DNA of 64,000 bases from VAZQ01 sp963817135 (GCA_963817135.1 CAWFNG010000017.1:124001-188000), one strand, 5' to 3'; shown: positions 9,212 to 18,876, counted from the stretch's first letter. Notes: generated from the sequence alone by a model not told the origin. Numbers and translations: made by a program.

Positions 9212-10199
9212 ATGAAATCGGCGCGATTTCATCACGCTGTTCGGTGGTGCGGCTGCTTGGCCACTTACGGCACGCGCGCAGCAGATCGAACGTGTGCGGC
9301 GCATCGGCTTGCTCTTGTTCCTATCAGCGGACGATCCAGAGACCAAGCCTCGCATTGCCGCTTTTTTGCAAGGGTTGCAGCACTTGGGTTGGAGCGAGGG
9401 GCACAATGTGCGGATCGACTATCGCTTTAGCGGGGGCGATGCCGATATTATTCGCAAGCAAGCCGCGGAATTGGCTGCGCTCGCGCCGGACGTCATCTTG
9501 GCCACTGGCGGCTCGGCAACGGAGCGTCTGCTTCAGGCGACCCGCACCGTGCCGATAGTGTTTGTGATTGTCCCCGATCCTGTCGGCTCCGGCATCGTCA
9601 AAAGCCTGTCGCGACCGGGCGGCAATGCCACAGGCTTTATCCAGTTTGAATACAGTTTGAGCGCGAAATGGCTTGAACTACTCAAAGAGATCGCGCCGGG
9701 GCTGACGCGAGCGGCGGTGCTTCGAGATGCCGCCATAACCGCGGGGATCGGTCAGTTCGCCGTCATCCAGTCAGTAGCGCCATCAGTGGGGGTGGAGGTC
9801 ATCCCCATCAGCATGCGCGACGCCGCCGAGATCGAGCGCGATGTCGCAGACTTCGCACGGTCTGGGAATGGTGGTCTGATCGTGACGGCGAGCGGATTGG
9901 CAACGGTGCATCGTAATCTAATCGTAACCCTTGCGGCCCGGCATAAATTACCTGCGGTTTACATCGAACGCTTCTTCGTATCGGCGGGAGGATTGATCGC
10001 GTACGGCCCGAATTATACGGACCAGTACCGACGCGCGGCCAGCTATGTAGACCGCGTCCTTAAAGGAGAGAAGCCATCCGATCTCCCGGTGCAGGCGCCA
10101 ACGAAGTATGAGTTGGTTGTCAACCTTAGGACTGCGAAGGCTCTTGGCCTCCAAATACCGCCCACCGTGCTCGCCCGCGCCGACGAGGTGATCGAGTAA
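9212..10199 (+). CDS. PF04392 substrate-binding protein with a frameshift at its start
   Basis: From 9219 onward the frame encodes a complete PF04392 protein: RRDFITLFGG-type Tat signal ending ARAQQ, ARPGGNATGF-like block (SRPGGNATGF), and the FELVVNLRTAKALG-type end with ADEVIE. The natural ATG at 9212 is followed by aaa and then one extra t (9218) that puts it out of frame; in the coding frame a stop lies just upstream. Translation could begin only at the GTG at 9294, which would remove the signal peptide. It is therefore either a recently inactivated gene or an indel error. About 325 residues if corrected, matching its paralogues. Confidence 0.8.
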
Positions 10200-10543
10200 A
10201 GGGTTCTTGCTGCATCTGCTCATGTCAGCAATTGGCACATTGCTGCTGTTTAGGGGCATGTAACGGTGGGTTGAATTCGCGTCTGCTTACTGGCCATTCC
10301 AGAGCTGGTGTTGGCGAGATCGAGAAAAATCGCGCAATAGCGCTCAAACCCCGTCGATCCTCCGGTTTGTCGCCGTCGCTCGCTATGGACCGCCGGAGCG
10401 AGAGGTCTTAGTTAGGTCCAAAGCAATCGTAGCACGTCATCTGCGCCTTCTTCGCTAACCTACATCGAGATGAACGATGCTCGGCTCAATGCGCTGATAG
10501 TCTGTGGCTGGACCGGCTCTGCGGGTCGAATTTGGAAAACATT
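10200..10543. other. Gap with PF04392 3' flank, no gene seen
   Basis: Positions about 10206-10250 match the flank after the gene ending at 5420, and 10268-10300 match 7790-7830. The remainder up to the next start shows no convincing reading frame, promoter or hairpin. Confidence 0.45.
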
Positions 10544-10912
10544 ATGAGAGTGGGAATCACTGGAACAATCTCGCTGCTGCTGCTCGCGCAATCGACCGTC
10601 GCTCAACAGTTGCCGAAAGAAGAGCCGTCACCCAATTCTGCGTTTGCTAAGGCAACGATAGCTGTCAATGCGAAATTGAAAGATCCTCAATCAGCCCGCT
10701 ACGGCGACATGGTCAGAAAACTGGCAGCTACTGGTGACGGTAAAAATACGGAAGTCGTGTGTGGAACCGTGAACGCAACGGACTCTGTCGGGAGAGATGG
10801 CGGGAATCGCCCGTTTGTGTATTTCATCGCGGATGGACACGCATATTTGGTAGATGCAAATCCCAAGCCGGAAGATGTTGCCCAGATCATCTATCGACGT
10901 TTCTGCAAATAG
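10544..10912 (+). CDS. Small exported hypothetical protein
   Basis: A 122-residue protein with a Sec signal peptide (MRVGITGTISLLLLAQ, cleavage near TVAQQ). The mature part has a KDPQSARYGDMV segment, two Cys (in VVCGTVN and the terminal RRFCK) that could form a disulfide, and a central aromatic strand RPFVYFIADG. Short secreted proteins of this type are frequent in rhizobial genomes, and I know of no function. ATG 10532 is an alternative start. It is followed 61 bases later by the DUF917/urocanase run on the same strand but is not obviously part of that operon. Confidence 0.65.
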   Translation: MRVGITGTISLLLLAQSTVAQQLPKEEPSPNSAFAKATIAVNAKLKDPQSARYGDMVRKLAATGDGKNTEVVCGTVNATDSVGRDGGNRPFVYFIADGHAYLVDANPKPEDVAQIIYRRFCK

Positions 10913-10973
10913 CGGTTGGTGGCACTCGAATCGGTCTTCGCCGCGTAGGCAATGGACAGAAGAGGAGCGGTCG

Positions 10974-12062
10974 ATGGGGCGCATTCTGGGATTGCAGGAT
11001 GTCGAGGCGGCGATCCGGGGCGGCTCAGTGTTCGCGGCGGGCGGCGGCGGATGGGTCGACCATGGCCGGATGTTGGGCACCACAGCGGTCACGGTCGGCC
11101 AGCCGGAGATGGTGTCGATCGACGAGGTGCCCGACGATGCCTACATCGCAACGGCTGCCGCCATTGGCGCGCCGGCCGGCACAACGCAATGGCAGATGCT
11201 CGGGGTCGACTACGTCAAGGCGGTCGAGATCATGCAGGAAGCCTTGGGCGCCCCGATCTTCGGTCTGATGATAGGGCAGAACGGCATGTCGAGCACGATG
11301 AACGCATGGCTGCCGTCCGCTCTTTTAGGCACCAAGGTTGTCGATGCCGTCGGCGACATACGCGCGCATCCCACCGGAGACATGGGCTCGATCGGCATGG
11401 CGAGCAGCCCGGAGCAGACCATCCAGGTGGCGGTCGGCGGACACCGCGCCAGCCATTCCTACATCGAGTTGGTGGTGCGCGGCGCCACGGCGAAAATATC
11501 GCCGATCCTGCGCAAGGCCGCCGACATGTCGGGCGGCTTCATTGCCAGTTGCCGAAATCCGGTACGCGCCTCCTATGTCAGGAAGAATGCAGCGCTCGGC
11601 GGCATCTCGAAGGCCCTGGAACTTGGCCACTCCATCATGGCGGCGGAGCCGCAAGGCGGCCGCGCGGTGATAGATGCGATCTGCACGACAACGTCAGGTA
11701 CGATTCTCGGCAGCGGAACGGTGACGCGCAAGGCCGTGACCTATACAGAAGGCGCATTCGATATCGGCACGATCTCAATCCGCTGCGCGAGCCGCGCTCT
11801 CGTTCTGCACGTCATGAATGAATACATTGCGGTCGCGGACGGCGACGGCAAGCGGCTCGCCACGTTCCCTGACGTGATCACGACCCTGGGCGTCGATGGT
11901 CGCCCGGTCAGCGTCGGTCATATCAAGGAGGGCGTCGAGCTTTCGGTCTTCCACATCGACAAGTCGCATTTGCCGTTGAGTTCGTCCGTAAAGGATCCGG
12001 CCGTTTATCCCGTCGTCGAAGCGGCGCTTGGCATTCCGATCACGCCCTATGCCCTAGGTTGA
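10974..12062 (+). CDS. DUF917 / S-methyl-thiohydantoin-desulfurase-like protein
   Basis: A 362-residue cytoplasmic protein matching the DUF917 family in length and landmarks: FAAGGGGW near residues 18-25, an IGxPAGT-type loop, AHPTGDMGSIGM near 130, and a C-terminal domain with CASRALVLHV. As I recall, the family is associated with hydrolysis of S-methyl-thiohydantoins in breakdown of ergothioneine-type sulfur imidazoles; some members are annotated only as DUF917. The start at 10974 follows agaggag (10961-10967). The next gene, a urocanase-like protein, begins four bases after this stop, which strongly suggests one operon and a shared imidazole/thiohydantoin pathway. The precise substrate is an inference. 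Confidence 0.8.
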   Translation: MGRILGLQDVEAAIRGGSVFAAGGGGWVDHGRMLGTTAVTVGQPEMVSIDEVPDDAYIATAAAIGAPAGTTQWQMLGVDYVKAVEIMQEALGAPIFGLMIGQNGMSSTMNAWLPSALLGTKVVDAVGDIRAHPTGDMGSIGMASSPEQTIQVAVGGHRASHSYIELVVRGATAKISPILRKAADMSGGFIASCRNPVRASYVRKNAALGGISKALELGHSIMAAEPQGGRAVIDAICTTTSGTILGSGTVTRKAVTYTEGAFDIGTISIRCASRALVLHVMNEYIAVADGDGKRLATFPDVITTLGVDGRPVSVGHIKEGVELSVFHIDKSHLPLSSSVKDPAVYPVVEAALGIPITPYALG

Positions 12063-12066
12063 AGTC

Positions 12067-13710
12067 GTGGACAAACGCTTCACAGTCACGTCGGGATCCA
12101 ATCTGCGCTGCCGGGGATGGCGGCAGGAGGGGCTGCTGCGCCTTCTCGAGAACGTGCTGGCAGTCGGTGAAGACCCGGCGAACCTCGTGGTCTACGCTGC
12201 CCTCGGCAAGGCTGCGCGTGACTGGCCGTCACACGACAAGATCGTCGAGACGCTGCAGACCATGGCCGAGGGCGAAACGCTGATCGTGCAGTCGGGCAAG
12301 CCGATTGGGCTGATCAAGACCCACGCGAAGGCGCCTATCGTCATCATGGCCAACTGCAACATGGTTGGCCAATGGGCGAAGGCAGAGAATTTCTACGAAT
12401 GGCAGAAGCGCAATCTGATCTGCTGGGGAGGGCTGACGGCCGGCGACTGGCAGTACATCGGGTCGCAGGGCGTCATTCAGGGCACGTACGAGATTTTTAT
12501 GCGCATAGCCGAGCGGCATTTCAACAACAGCCTCAAGGGCCGTTTCATCCTGACCGCGGGGCTTGGCGGCATGGGTGGTGCGCAGCCGCTGGCGGGACGG
12601 ATGGCTGGCGCCGTCATCCTCTGTGTTGAGATCGACGAGCAGCGCATTGCCAAGCGCATGACCAATGGCTTCCTCGCACAGCGCGCCGACGATCTGCAGA
12701 CGGCCATCGACATGGTCGCGGCGGCGCGCCGCGAAGGGCAGGCGACATCGATTGGCCTCCTGGGCAACGCGGCGGATATCTACGAAACGCTGCTCGCGCG
12801 CGGCATCATCCCCGACGTAGTTACCGACCAGACCTCTGCGCACGATCTGGTTTACGGCTATGTCCCGGCTGGCCGCAGCCTCGCCGAAGTGCGGCGGATG
12901 CGGGAAAGCGATCCGCAGAGCCTGATGCAGGAAAGCCGCGCTACGATCGTGCGTCACGTGCGCGCGATGCTCGGATTCAAGCGTGCAGGAGCCGTGGTTT
13001 TCGACAACGGCAACCTGATCCGTACCCAGGCCCGCGAGGGAGGCGTCACCGACGCATTCGACATCCAAATTTTCACGGAAGCCTACCTGCGTCCGCTGTT
13101 TGCGCGGGCCATCGGCCCGTTCCGCTGGATATCATTGGCCGATGACGGCGAGGACATCCGCAAGATCGACGATCATCTGCTTGAAGCATTTGCGCACAAT
13201 CATATTCTCGTCAACTGGGTAACGTTGGCGCGCGCGCATGTGCCGTTCGAGGGCCTGCCGGCGCGTATTGCCTGGCTCGGTCACGGTGAGCGCACCGCTC
13301 TTGCGGTCGCGGTCAATCGCATGGTGCGCGACGGCACGCTGTCGGGACCGATTGCCTTCACCCGCGACCACCTCGATGCTGGCGCGATGGCTCATCCTAA
13401 TATCATGACCGAACGCATGCGCGATGGCTCGGATGCAATCGCCGACTGGCCATTGCTCGACGCGTTGGCGATGTGCTCGTCGCAAGCGGATCTGGTGGCC
13501 ATTCATTCCGGCGGCGGCGGTTATTCCGGTTACATGACAAGCGCCGGAGTGACCTTGATCGCCGACGGAAGCCGCGAAGCGGAAGAACGCCTGAACCTTG
13601 CGCTGACTAATGACACCAGCCTCGGCGTGATGCGGTACGCGGACGCAGGTTACGAAGAGGCCTTCGATGAGATCCGCGCGAAAGGGCTGCGCCATTTCCG
13701 GTTGTCCTAA
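12067..13710 (+). CDS. Urocanase-like hydratase, divergent
   Basis: A 547-residue member of the urocanase fold, which normally adds water to urocanate using tightly bound NAD. The N-terminal block (LRCRGWRQEGLLRLLEN, LIVQSGKPIGLIKTHA) and the NAD-binding GLGGMGGAQPLAG near residue 162 are well kept, as is VTDQTSAHD. But the family signature FQGLPxRICW reads FEGLPARIAW here (Ala402 where the active-site Cys is expected), and the HHGGGVG-type loop reads HSGGGGYSGY. It is therefore unlikely to be an ordinary HutU, and no other hut gene is present. The start is GTG at 12067. Neighbours (DUF917, UbiD, ABC importer) point to a urocanate analogue such as a thio- or substituted urocanate; this is inference. 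Confidence 0.82.
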   Translation: MDKRFTVTSGSNLRCRGWRQEGLLRLLENVLAVGEDPANLVVYAALGKAARDWPSHDKIVETLQTMAEGETLIVQSGKPIGLIKTHAKAPIVIMANCNMVGQWAKAENFYEWQKRNLICWGGLTAGDWQYIGSQGVIQGTYEIFMRIAERHFNNSLKGRFILTAGLGGMGGAQPLAGRMAGAVILCVEIDEQRIAKRMTNGFLAQRADDLQTAIDMVAAARREGQATSIGLLGNAADIYETLLARGIIPDVVTDQTSAHDLVYGYVPAGRSLAEVRRMRESDPQSLMQESRATIVRHVRAMLGFKRAGAVVFDNGNLIRTQAREGGVTDAFDIQIFTEAYLRPLFARAIGPFRWISLADDGEDIRKIDDHLLEAFAHNHILVNWVTLARAHVPFEGLPARIAWLGHGERTALAVAVNRMVRDGTLSGPIAFTRDHLDAGAMAHPNIMTERMRDGSDAIADWPLLDALAMCSSQADLVAIHSGGGGYSGYMTSAGVTLIADGSREAEERLNLALTNDTSLGVMRYADAGYEEAFDEIRAKGLRHFRLS

Positions 13711-13740
13711 AAGGCGGGATCTAAGCAGGTGAAGGACGGC

Positions 13741-15171
13741 ATGAGCCGAACGGCTGAGATTTCCCGACAATCCATGCGGGCTTTTGTGAACGCGCTCGAG
13801 CAGGCGGGAGAGCTTGCGTCGATTGCGCAACCGGTGGCGCTCGACTACGAGCTTGCTGCCTGCCTGGCCGAGGCCGACGGTGGGCCGGCGCTGCGGTTTA
13901 CCGCGGTGCGCGGACACAAAATGCCGGTCATAGGCAACCTGCTCAATTCGCCGGCGCGCATCGCGGCAGGCCTGGGTATTGCGCCGCATGCGCTGCAGGC
14001 GGCGATCATATCTGCGATAGAGCGGCCCACCACGCACCGGATCGTGACCTCGGTGCCTTGTCAGGAAGATGTCATTGCCAAGCCGGTGCTCGCTGAGCAG
14101 CTGCCAATTCCGTCGTTCTTCGAACACGAGCGCGGTCCCTACATCACGGCAGGCGCTATCGTCGCCAAGGATCGCCGTGATGGCCGCACCAACCTTTCAA
14201 TCGCCCGGCTGATGCCGATTGGGGACAATCGGGCCCTGGTCGGCATTGCGCCCAATCACCATCTGGCTCTGCTGGCGCGCGCCGCGCAGATGCACGGCGA
14301 AAAACTCGACATTGCCGTCTGCATCGGCAATCATCCCGCAGTGCTGGTCGCTGCCTGTCTCTATCTAAGTCTTGGCGACGATGAGTTGACGATCGCGGGC
14401 GCGTTGCTCGGCGAGCCGCTCGATGTCGCACGCTGCCTTCAGTCCGATCTGCTTGTGCCCGCGCATTGCGAGTGCGTGCTTGAAGGCACGCTCGATGCCG
14501 ACGAGTCCGTGGAGGAAGGGCCGGTCAGCGAGTTCCACGGCATGTACGAGACCTATGGCGCCGGCATGGTCGCCACGTTCACGCATCTGACGCGGCGGCA
14601 TGACGCGTTCTTTCAGGTCATCTTGCCGGGCTATCACCGCGAGCATTGCTTGCTCGGCGGCGTCGCGATCGCGGCTGGACTGGCGCGGGTGGTACGCATC
14701 AGCGTGCCGACGGTGCGGCAAGTTGCTGTCGGCATGGGCGGCGCCGGCCGGCTTAATGCCGTGGTCTCGCTCAACGAGCCACGTGCGGGCGAAGCGCGCA
14801 AGGCGATGTTCGCTGTGTGGGCGGCAGTTAACCTGATCAAACATGTCGTAGTCGTCGACGACGATGTCGATCCGTGGGATGCTGTTGCCGTCGAGTGGGC
14901 AATCGCCACGCGAGCGAAGCCGGATCGTGACTTTGTTATCGTTCCCGGCGTGCGGGCGGATCGATCCGAGCCGCTCGAACAGGACGGCATGGTCGCCAAG
15001 CTCGGTATCGACGCGACGCGGCGCGGGAGCGACCGGCTGGATTGGCAGCGCGCACGGCCGCCCGAGCCGGCGATCGAAAAGGCGCGGGAATTGCTTCGCA
15101 CGCAAAGGGTCCGGCGAGGACCGGATGAATCTGATCGCAGCCTCACTGATGGAGAGAGTCATGCTGTATGA
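13741..15171 (+). CDS. UbiD-family prenylated-FMN decarboxylase
   Basis: A 476-residue UbiD-type (de)carboxylase. The cofactor/metal region shows TNLSIARLMPI near residue 145 (Asn and Arg spaced as in UbiD), EEGPVSEFHGMYE near 255 with the metal-binding/catalytic Glu, and YHREHCLLGG near 295 with the second acidic residue; the E-D/E-R network therefore looks functional. Such enzymes need prFMN from a UbiX-type prenyltransferase, none of which is in the window. Fdc-type members act on aryl-acrylic acids, a class that includes urocanate-like molecules. The gene follows the urocanase-like gene and overlaps the next start by 11 bases. GTG 13729 is an alternative start. Confidence 0.82.
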   Translation: MSRTAEISRQSMRAFVNALEQAGELASIAQPVALDYELAACLAEADGGPALRFTAVRGHKMPVIGNLLNSPARIAAGLGIAPHALQAAIISAIERPTTHRIVTSVPCQEDVIAKPVLAEQLPIPSFFEHERGPYITAGAIVAKDRRDGRTNLSIARLMPIGDNRALVGIAPNHHLALLARAAQMHGEKLDIAVCIGNHPAVLVAACLYLSLGDDELTIAGALLGEPLDVARCLQSDLLVPAHCECVLEGTLDADESVEEGPVSEFHGMYETYGAGMVATFTHLTRRHDAFFQVILPGYHREHCLLGGVAIAAGLARVVRISVPTVRQVAVGMGGAGRLNAVVSLNEPRAGEARKAMFAVWAAVNLIKHVVVVDDDVDPWDAVAVEWAIATRAKPDRDFVIVPGVRADRSEPLEQDGMVAKLGIDATRRGSDRLDWQRARPPEPAIEKARELLRTQRVRRGPDESDRSLTDGESHAV

Positions 15172-16343
15172 CAGGTTGAGAGTAGCTCTGCGCCCCGCCC
15201 ATCTCATGATGGGTGCGGCGGCCGTGGCGGTCACAATCATTGCTGCGCATCCGGCGCAGGCCGACATTAAAGTCGGCTTCCAGGCGCCGCTGACCGGCTT
15301 CGCCGCGACCGATGGCAAGTCGGCGAAGATTGCCGCCGAGATGGCGATCGACGACATCAACGCAGCCGGCGGCGTGCTTGGCCAGAAGTTGCAACTGATT
15401 GTCCTATGACGATCAGGCCAAGTCCGATCAGGCGATCTTCACCGCCAACAAGTTGATCGGCGAGGACGGGGTGAAGCTCGTCGTGAACGGCAGCTATTCG
15501 GCTTCCGGCCGCGCGGCGGCGCCGGTATTCCAGAAGGCAGGCGTGGTAATGATCGCCGCCTACGGCGTGCACCCCGATATTACCACGGCGGGGGATTACA
15601 TGTTCCGCCTCGTCCATCTCGGACCGCCGCAGGGACGCGCTACCGCGCTGTTCGTCGGCAAGATGCTTGGCCTGAAGAAAGTGTCCGCCATCACCATGGA
15701 CAACGACTACGGTCAGGCGACCATGGATGGTTTCCTCGAGGCCGCGCCCAAATACGGCATTGAGGTGATCGACAAGTACAGTTATTCCCTCAAAGACCGC
15801 CAGTTCGGCTCGATCGTCGCCAGCGTCAAGCGCGACAATCCGGACGGCATTTATGCAACCGGCTACTTCTTCACCGGCGGCCCGCTGGTGTCGCAGTTGC
15901 GCGCCGCCGGCATCAAGGCGCCGATCGTCGGCTCGCAGGCATTCAACTCCGAGAAGTTCATCGAGATCGCCGGCCCGGCGGCGGAAGGTACTTACATCGT
16001 CGATAGCTTCGACCGCGGTCGCAAGGATGCAGCGTTGCAGCAATTCTTCACCGAGTTCCAGAAGCGCGCCACCTATGCCCCGGAAAGTGTAGCCGCGGTC
16101 ACCTACTCGGCGGTGAAGCTGATGGCCGACGGCATCAAGCGCGCCGGCAGCACCGATCCCGTCAAGGTGCGTGATGCGCTTGCGGCAACCAGGAACTTCG
16201 CGATGCTCCAGGGCAACCTGAACGGCTTCAACAGCTTGCATGAGATCATCATGCCGATCAGCGTCAACACGATCAAAGACGGCAAGTTCCAGGCGGCGGC
16301 CCAGATCACCGATCTCGACGCCTTCGCCCCGCCCGAGAAGTAG
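15161..16343 (+). pseudogene. Branched-chain-type ABC substrate-binding protein, one frameshift
   Basis: A periplasmic type-I binding protein (LivK-like) of about 393 residues if corrected. The signal peptide ends near HPAQA, and the mature start DIKVGFQAPLTGFAATDG is typical. The frame runs to KLQLIV and then breaks: one extra c at 15403-15404 separates it from YDDQAKSDQA, after which a full-length remainder continues to FAPPEK. The start at 15161 has ggagag five bases upstream and overlaps the end of the UbiD gene. All other parts of the importer are intact, so the indel could be a sequencing or assembly error rather than true inactivation. It probably binds the substrate of the operon. Confidence 0.82.
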
Positions 16344-16397
16344 ACAGCTGCACGACGCAGGTCGCTCCGGCCTTCGCTCGGGTCAAAGGATGGTTTG

Positions 16398-17267
16398 GTG
16401 TACTACATCGATCTCGCCGTAACAGGCGTCAGCTTCGGATGTATGTACGCCATGATGGCGGTGGGGCTGACCCTGGTCTACGGACTGCTGCGCATCTTGC
16501 ATGTTGCCCATGCGGCGGTGTTCGCGCTGGGCGCTTATGTGACCGTGGTGGTGGCCAACGCGACGGGCAGCGTCGGCATAAGCTTTCTCGCCGCCATCTT
16601 CATCACTGCACTGTTCGGCATGGCGATCTACCGGGTGCTCTACGAGCCTCTGCTAGGCTACCGCCCGGATGTGCCCATGATCGCCTCCGTAGGGCTCTTG
16701 GTGCTGATGCAAGACGCTTTCCGTATCGTATTCGGCGAGCAAGGCGTCACGTTTCGTAGCAACACCTACGGCTTCACGACATTCGATGTGTTGGGAGTGA
16801 CGGTCAATGCCGTGCAGATCGCCATCGTAGTCTCTGCCGTCGTCATCTTCCTGGGGCTTCACCTTTTCACCACCCGGACACGGATCGGGGTTGGCTGGCG
16901 TGCCACGGTTTCGCAGCCGAAGATCGCCGCCAGCTTCGGCATCGACCCGATCAAGGTCAGATATCTCAACTTCGCGATCGGCTCGGCGCTGGCGGCGGTC
17001 GCTGGCGGCCTGGTGGCGCTGCTCAACAATATCGTCGATCCGGTGATCGGCTATGTCGTGAGCTACAAGGCGCTCGCCATCATCGTGCTGGGCGGGCTCG
17101 GCAGCGTGCGGGGCACGCTGATCGCGAGCCTGGTACTCGGTCTCGTGGAGTCCTATGGCACGATCTTCATCGGAAAATGGCTTGATCGCGACGCGATCGC
17201 GTTCCTCGCCCTCATCGCGCTGCTGATGATCAGGCCACAAGGCTTCGTCGGGACGCGCGTGGCATGA
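16398..17267 (+). CDS. LivH-type ABC importer permease
   Basis: A 289-residue inner-membrane permease of the branched-chain amino acid importer class, with about eight hydrophobic segments and the typical opening GVSFGCMYAMMAVGLTLVYG and the cytoplasmic coupling block AIIVLGGLGSVRGT near residue 230. The start is GTG at 16398 with aaagga (16385-16390) seven bases upstream; TTG 16395 is possible. It overlaps the next permease by four bases. With LivM, LivG and LivF it forms the channel and motor for the operon's binding protein. The transported solute is likely an organic acid related to the enzymes upstream rather than leucine. Confidence 0.92.
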   Translation: MYYIDLAVTGVSFGCMYAMMAVGLTLVYGLLRILHVAHAAVFALGAYVTVVVANATGSVGISFLAAIFITALFGMAIYRVLYEPLLGYRPDVPMIASVGLLVLMQDAFRIVFGEQGVTFRSNTYGFTTFDVLGVTVNAVQIAIVVSAVVIFLGLHLFTTRTRIGVGWRATVSQPKIAASFGIDPIKVRYLNFAIGSALAAVAGGLVALLNNIVDPVIGYVVSYKALAIIVLGGLGSVRGTLIASLVLGLVESYGTIFIGKWLDRDAIAFLALIALLMIRPQGFVGTRVA

Positions 17268-18112
17268 GCGCCTACGAAATCAGCCTGCTCTCGGTGATCG
17301 GCATCAATGTGATCCTCGCCGTCAGTCTCAACATGATCAGCGGTTTCTGCGGCCAGATCAGTCTTGGCCACGGCGCCTTCTATGGAGCGGGCGCCTATGC
17401 GGCTGCGCTCGCCATGATCGGCACCGGCAACATTCTGCTCGCGCTCATATCGGCGATCGTGGTCGGCAGCCTGCTCGGTGTCGTGGTCGGCTTCGCATCG
17501 CTGCGGGTGCGCAGCGACTTTCTCGCCGTGACCACGATTGGCGTAAATTTCCTGTTCACGGGCTTTGTGCGCAAGCAGGGTTGGCTCGGCGGTGAGATGG
17601 GTATCAGCGGCATTCCAGAATCAGGGCTGGGTGCCAACGGCAACATGGCGATGATCCTGCTGTTCGCCGCCGCGACCATTGCACTGAGCCTGTACGTCGG
17701 CCGATCCTGGATGGGCTTCGCATTTCGTGCCGTGGGCGACGACGAGGACACGGCCGCCACACTCGGTATCAACGCCGCCGCCTACAAGCTGGCGGCGTTC
17801 GGCATCGGCACGGCGCTCGCCGGGCTCGCCGGCGGGCTCTACACCTTCTTCACGCAGTTTATCACCCCCGACGCATTCGACTTCATCCTGTCGGTGATGC
17901 TGATGGCAATGGTCGTGATCGGCGGGATCGGATCCACCTGGGGTGTCGTGCTGGCCGCCATCGGCCTTACGCTGTTGCCGGAGGTGATCCGTTTCGTCAA
18001 CGACTACCGGCTTTTGGTCTTCGGAGGGCTGCTGGTCCTGGTCATTCGCCTGGCGCCCGGCGGCTTGGCCGCGCTTGTGGGAGCCATTGCCACAAGGATG
18101 TCGCGCGCATGA
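17264..18112 (+). CDS. LivM-type ABC importer permease
   Basis: A 282-residue membrane protein with the LivM hallmark ISGFCGQISLGHGAFYGAGA near residue 25 and the coupling-loop segment VVIGGIGSTWGVVLAA near 220. About eight to nine hydrophobic segments are visible. It begins inside the stop of the LivH gene (ATGA overlap) and its own stop overlaps the LivG start by four bases, a tightly coupled set. It forms the heterodimeric channel with the LivH-type protein. Confidence 0.93.
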   Translation: MSAYEISLLSVIGINVILAVSLNMISGFCGQISLGHGAFYGAGAYAAALAMIGTGNILLALISAIVVGSLLGVVVGFASLRVRSDFLAVTTIGVNFLFTGFVRKQGWLGGEMGISGIPESGLGANGNMAMILLFAAATIALSLYVGRSWMGFAFRAVGDDEDTAATLGINAAAYKLAAFGIGTALAGLAGGLYTFFTQFITPDAFDFILSVMLMAMVVIGGIGSTWGVVLAAIGLTLLPEVIRFVNDYRLLVFGGLLVLVIRLAPGGLAALVGAIATRMSRA

Positions 18113-18876
18113 CCGCCGCGCTCCAACTCGAGGACATCGCCATTCGTTTCGGCGGTGTACACGCGGTTGACGGCGTCACATTTTTCGTGGGTTCGGGCGA
18201 TTTCGTCGGCCTGATCGGCCCGAACGGGGCGGGGAAGACCACGCTGATCCGCATCGTCGCGGGCGTGCTGCGGGCGAACCGAGGCCGCATTGTGCTGGCG
18301 GGCCACGACGTCACCAATGATTCCACGGCATCTCGCGTTCGAAAAGGGCTGGCGCTGACTCACCAGATCGTCAGGCCGTTCCGCGCGATGTCGGTGCTCG
18401 ACAATGTCGTGCTGGCCGCCGGTTATCGCCGCACCTCCAGTCCGCTGCGGGCCGCGCTGCACATCGACCGCCGACTCGAAAGCGAGCGTGCCGCTGCGAT
18501 TCTGGCCACAGTGGGCTTGGCCGGAACCGAAGGAAAGCTTGCCGGCGCGCTGCCGCTCGGCCAGATGAAGCGTCTGGAGGTGGCGCGCGCTCTCGCCGTC
18601 GATCCACATGTCATTCTGCTCGACGAGCCTCTGGCGGGCCTGAACCAGGCCGAGGCGGCCAGGCAGGTCGAGACTGTTGCCGCGGTCAATGCACGAGGCA
18701 TTACCGTCGTGCTGGTCGAACATAATCTCGAAGAGGTGATGCGCAGCTGCCGGCGGCTGATCGTTCTGAGTGACGGCCGCGTGATCGGCGATGGTGCGCC
18801 GCGCACGGTGATGTCGGATCCAGTCGTGCATGACGCCTATGTTGGAAGCGGTGCGAGCGCGCATGTTGAGAATTGA
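18109..18876 (+). CDS. LivG-type ABC importer ATPase
   Basis: A 255-residue ATP-binding subunit. Walker A is GPNGAGKTT near residues 36-44, Walker B VILLDEPLAGL near 165, and the H-loop His lies in VLVEHNLEEV. The signature motif is degenerate: LPLGQMKRLEVARAL instead of the usual LSGGQxR, which is common in LivG proteins (normally LxYGxQR) but unusually lacks the Gln-Arg pair. The overlaps with LivM and LivF show co-translation. It supplies energy for the importer together with LivF. Confidence 0.92.
   Translation: MTAALQLEDIAIRFGGVHAVDGVTFFVGSGDFVGLIGPNGAGKTTLIRIVAGVLRANRGRIVLAGHDVTNDSTASRVRKGLALTHQIVRPFRAMSVLDNVVLAAGYRRTSSPLRAALHIDRRLESERAAAILATVGLAGTEGKLAGALPLGQMKRLEVARALAVDPHVILLDEPLAGLNQAEAARQVETVAAVNARGITVVLVEHNLEEVMRSCRRLIVLSDGRVIGDGAPRTVMSDPVVHDAYVGSGASAHVEN

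Noticed and set aside
12067..13710. Ordinary histidine-utilisation hutU
   Set aside because: No hutH, hutI, hutG or hutC nearby, and two catalytic-region motifs differ from true urocanases.
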